From contig WFYS01000058.1 in NCBI GenBank assembly GCA_015490005.1, positions 1-64,000 on the forward strand: DNA of 64,000 nucleotides, in the 5' to 3' direction. Made by a program: the position numbers and the translations under genes. The notes under the pieces were generated by a model. The model was not told the DNA's origin. It worked only from the letters and a program-made list of their open reading frames with translations, and did no database searches. This DNA comes from Desulfurellaceae bacterium (GTDB lineage: Bacteria; Campylobacterota_A; Desulfurellia; Desulfurellales; Hippeaceae). Of this stretch, positions 63,514 through 64,000 are shown in pieces (positions within the stretch are counted from its first letter, which is position 1; the number at the start of each line of letters is the position of its first letter).

Positions 63514-64000
63514 AATTTACGTTATTTATTCTTAGGATTCTTTTTGCACCTATAAAACGTTTCCAATAATACTTTGTAAAGTGGGATATTTTTACACCGC
63601 TTTTTCTACCGGCTGCATGAATAAATCTTCCTCTTCCAATATATATTGCCACGTGGGTAGCCTTTGCATAGTCCAATGTGTGAAAGAAAAGCAAATCCCC
63701 GGGCTGAAGCCTGCTTGAAGGTATAAAAACACCTGCTTCTCTATATTGTCCCTCAGCGGTACGTGGTAGGAAAACTTTAAATTTTTCGTAGATTTTTTGA
63801 ACAAAAGCTGAGCAATCTATTCCATGTTTTAAACTATCTCCACCAAACTTATAGGGGGCTCCAACAAACCTTTCAGCGTATCTTATTAAAGCATGCCTCT
63901 CTTCATTAAGGATTGAGTATTTGAGTTTTAACCTTTGTGCTTCTTTTATGTTTTTGCTTGGCACAAATAGCACTTGTCCTACATGAATGTTATTTCCGGA
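63458..64000 (-). CDS. LysM plus NlpC/P60 cell-wall endopeptidase (partial at right edge)
   Basis: The minus-strand frame is open to the window edge; the visible part begins with NNIHVGQVLFVPS, the end of a LysM peptidoglycan-binding repeat, and continues into an NlpC/P60 domain with catalytic Cys in GIDCSAFVQKIY, His in KATHVAIYIGRGRFIHAAG and a third polar residue beyond. It should cut peptide stems in peptidoglycan. The N-terminal signal and any other LysM copies lie outside the window. The end overlaps ruvC by 56 bases, adding a basic C-terminal tail (RNRSRKHNHS) not part of the core domain. Confidence 0.88.
   Translation of the reverse strand, partial: SGNNIHVGQVLFVPSKNIKEAQRLKLKYSILNEERHALIRYAERFVGAPYKFGGDSLKHGIDCSAFVQKIYEKFKVFLPRTAEGQYREAGVFIPSSRLQPGDLLFFHTLDYAKATHVAIYIGRGRFIHAAGRKSGVKISHFTKYYWKRFIGAKRILRINNVNYAYIRNRSRKHNHSVRVN

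Noticed and set aside
1-64000. CRISPR arrays, insertion sequences, prophage, tRNA or rRNA genes
   Set aside because: No repeat arrays, transposase, integrase or cloverleaf or rRNA sequence was seen in the gaps or coding regions.

Overview
The window looks like chromosomal DNA of an AT-rich (estimated mid-30s % GC), motile, moderately thermophilic bacterium of the Campylobacterota/Desulfurellales type; a Hippea- or Desulfurella-like genome is my best guess. The reasons are: a TtuA-type tRNA thiolase with a small sulfur carrier (rT54 thiolation, typical of thermophiles); a CheA with a C-terminal receiver-like domain together with CheV, CheX and CheZ; very large FlgL, FlgE and second hook-type proteins; sigma-54 and sigma-28 flagellar promoters; and an aminofutalosine-deaminase-like amidohydrolase next to a UbiE/MenG methyltransferase elsewhere in the window. 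No species call can be proven from this sequence alone. I see no insertion sequence, prophage, CRISPR array, tRNA or rRNA gene.

Layout. 1-6716 (+): the 3' part of pheT, then ileS, an AMMECR1 protein, an unknown membrane protein, a lipoprotein and a MIP18/DUF59 protein, tightly packed. 6702-8659 (-): mscS and two half-size nucleoside-recognition (gate) proteins. 8699-16559 (-): a flagellar block, flgH-flgI-flgJ from a sigma-54 promoter and flgM-flgN-flgK-flgL from an excellent sigma-28 promoter inside the end of flgJ. 16613-19228 (-): NfeD, slipin, CCA transferase. 19309-28543 (+): ttuB/ttuA-like genes, priA, rpsU (own promoter and terminator), rqcH, cvpA-like, an M23 peptidase, a MATE exporter and an amidohydrolase. 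28533-35156 (-): fliK, flgD and two hook proteins from a sigma-54 promoter.

35218-36750 (+) is the NAD(P)HX repair enzyme. 36755-41214 (-) is a four-gene unit of polysaccharide deacetylase, glycosyltransferase, hemB and a two-receiver diguanylate cyclase. 41314-45914 (+) carries ubiE, a small unknown gene, a PemK/MazF-like gene, prfB with the classical programmed +1 frameshift, lysS, and an ODP-type metallo-beta-lactamase-fold gene split by one base. 45922-49679 (-) is fbp-trkA-trkH. The gap at 49680-50093 holds a GC-rich, stem-closed element of about 126 nt that I cannot assign; it has promoter-like sequences on the minus strand and is the best candidate for something undescribed.

50094-53386 (+): an orphan DppC-type permease, rodA and purB. 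53376-63054 (+): a good sigma-70 promoter followed by a PAS histidine kinase, a Cache-HAMP protein without an output domain, cheA-cheW-cheV-cheX-cheZ-cheY, an orphan DppF-type ATPase and rlmN. 63049-64000 (-): ruvC and the C-terminal part of a LysM-NlpC/P60 endopeptidase cut by the window edge. Overall this is a core-genome segment for motility, chemotaxis and translation, with a few irregular loci (the frameshifted genes, the toxin-like gene and the structured element).
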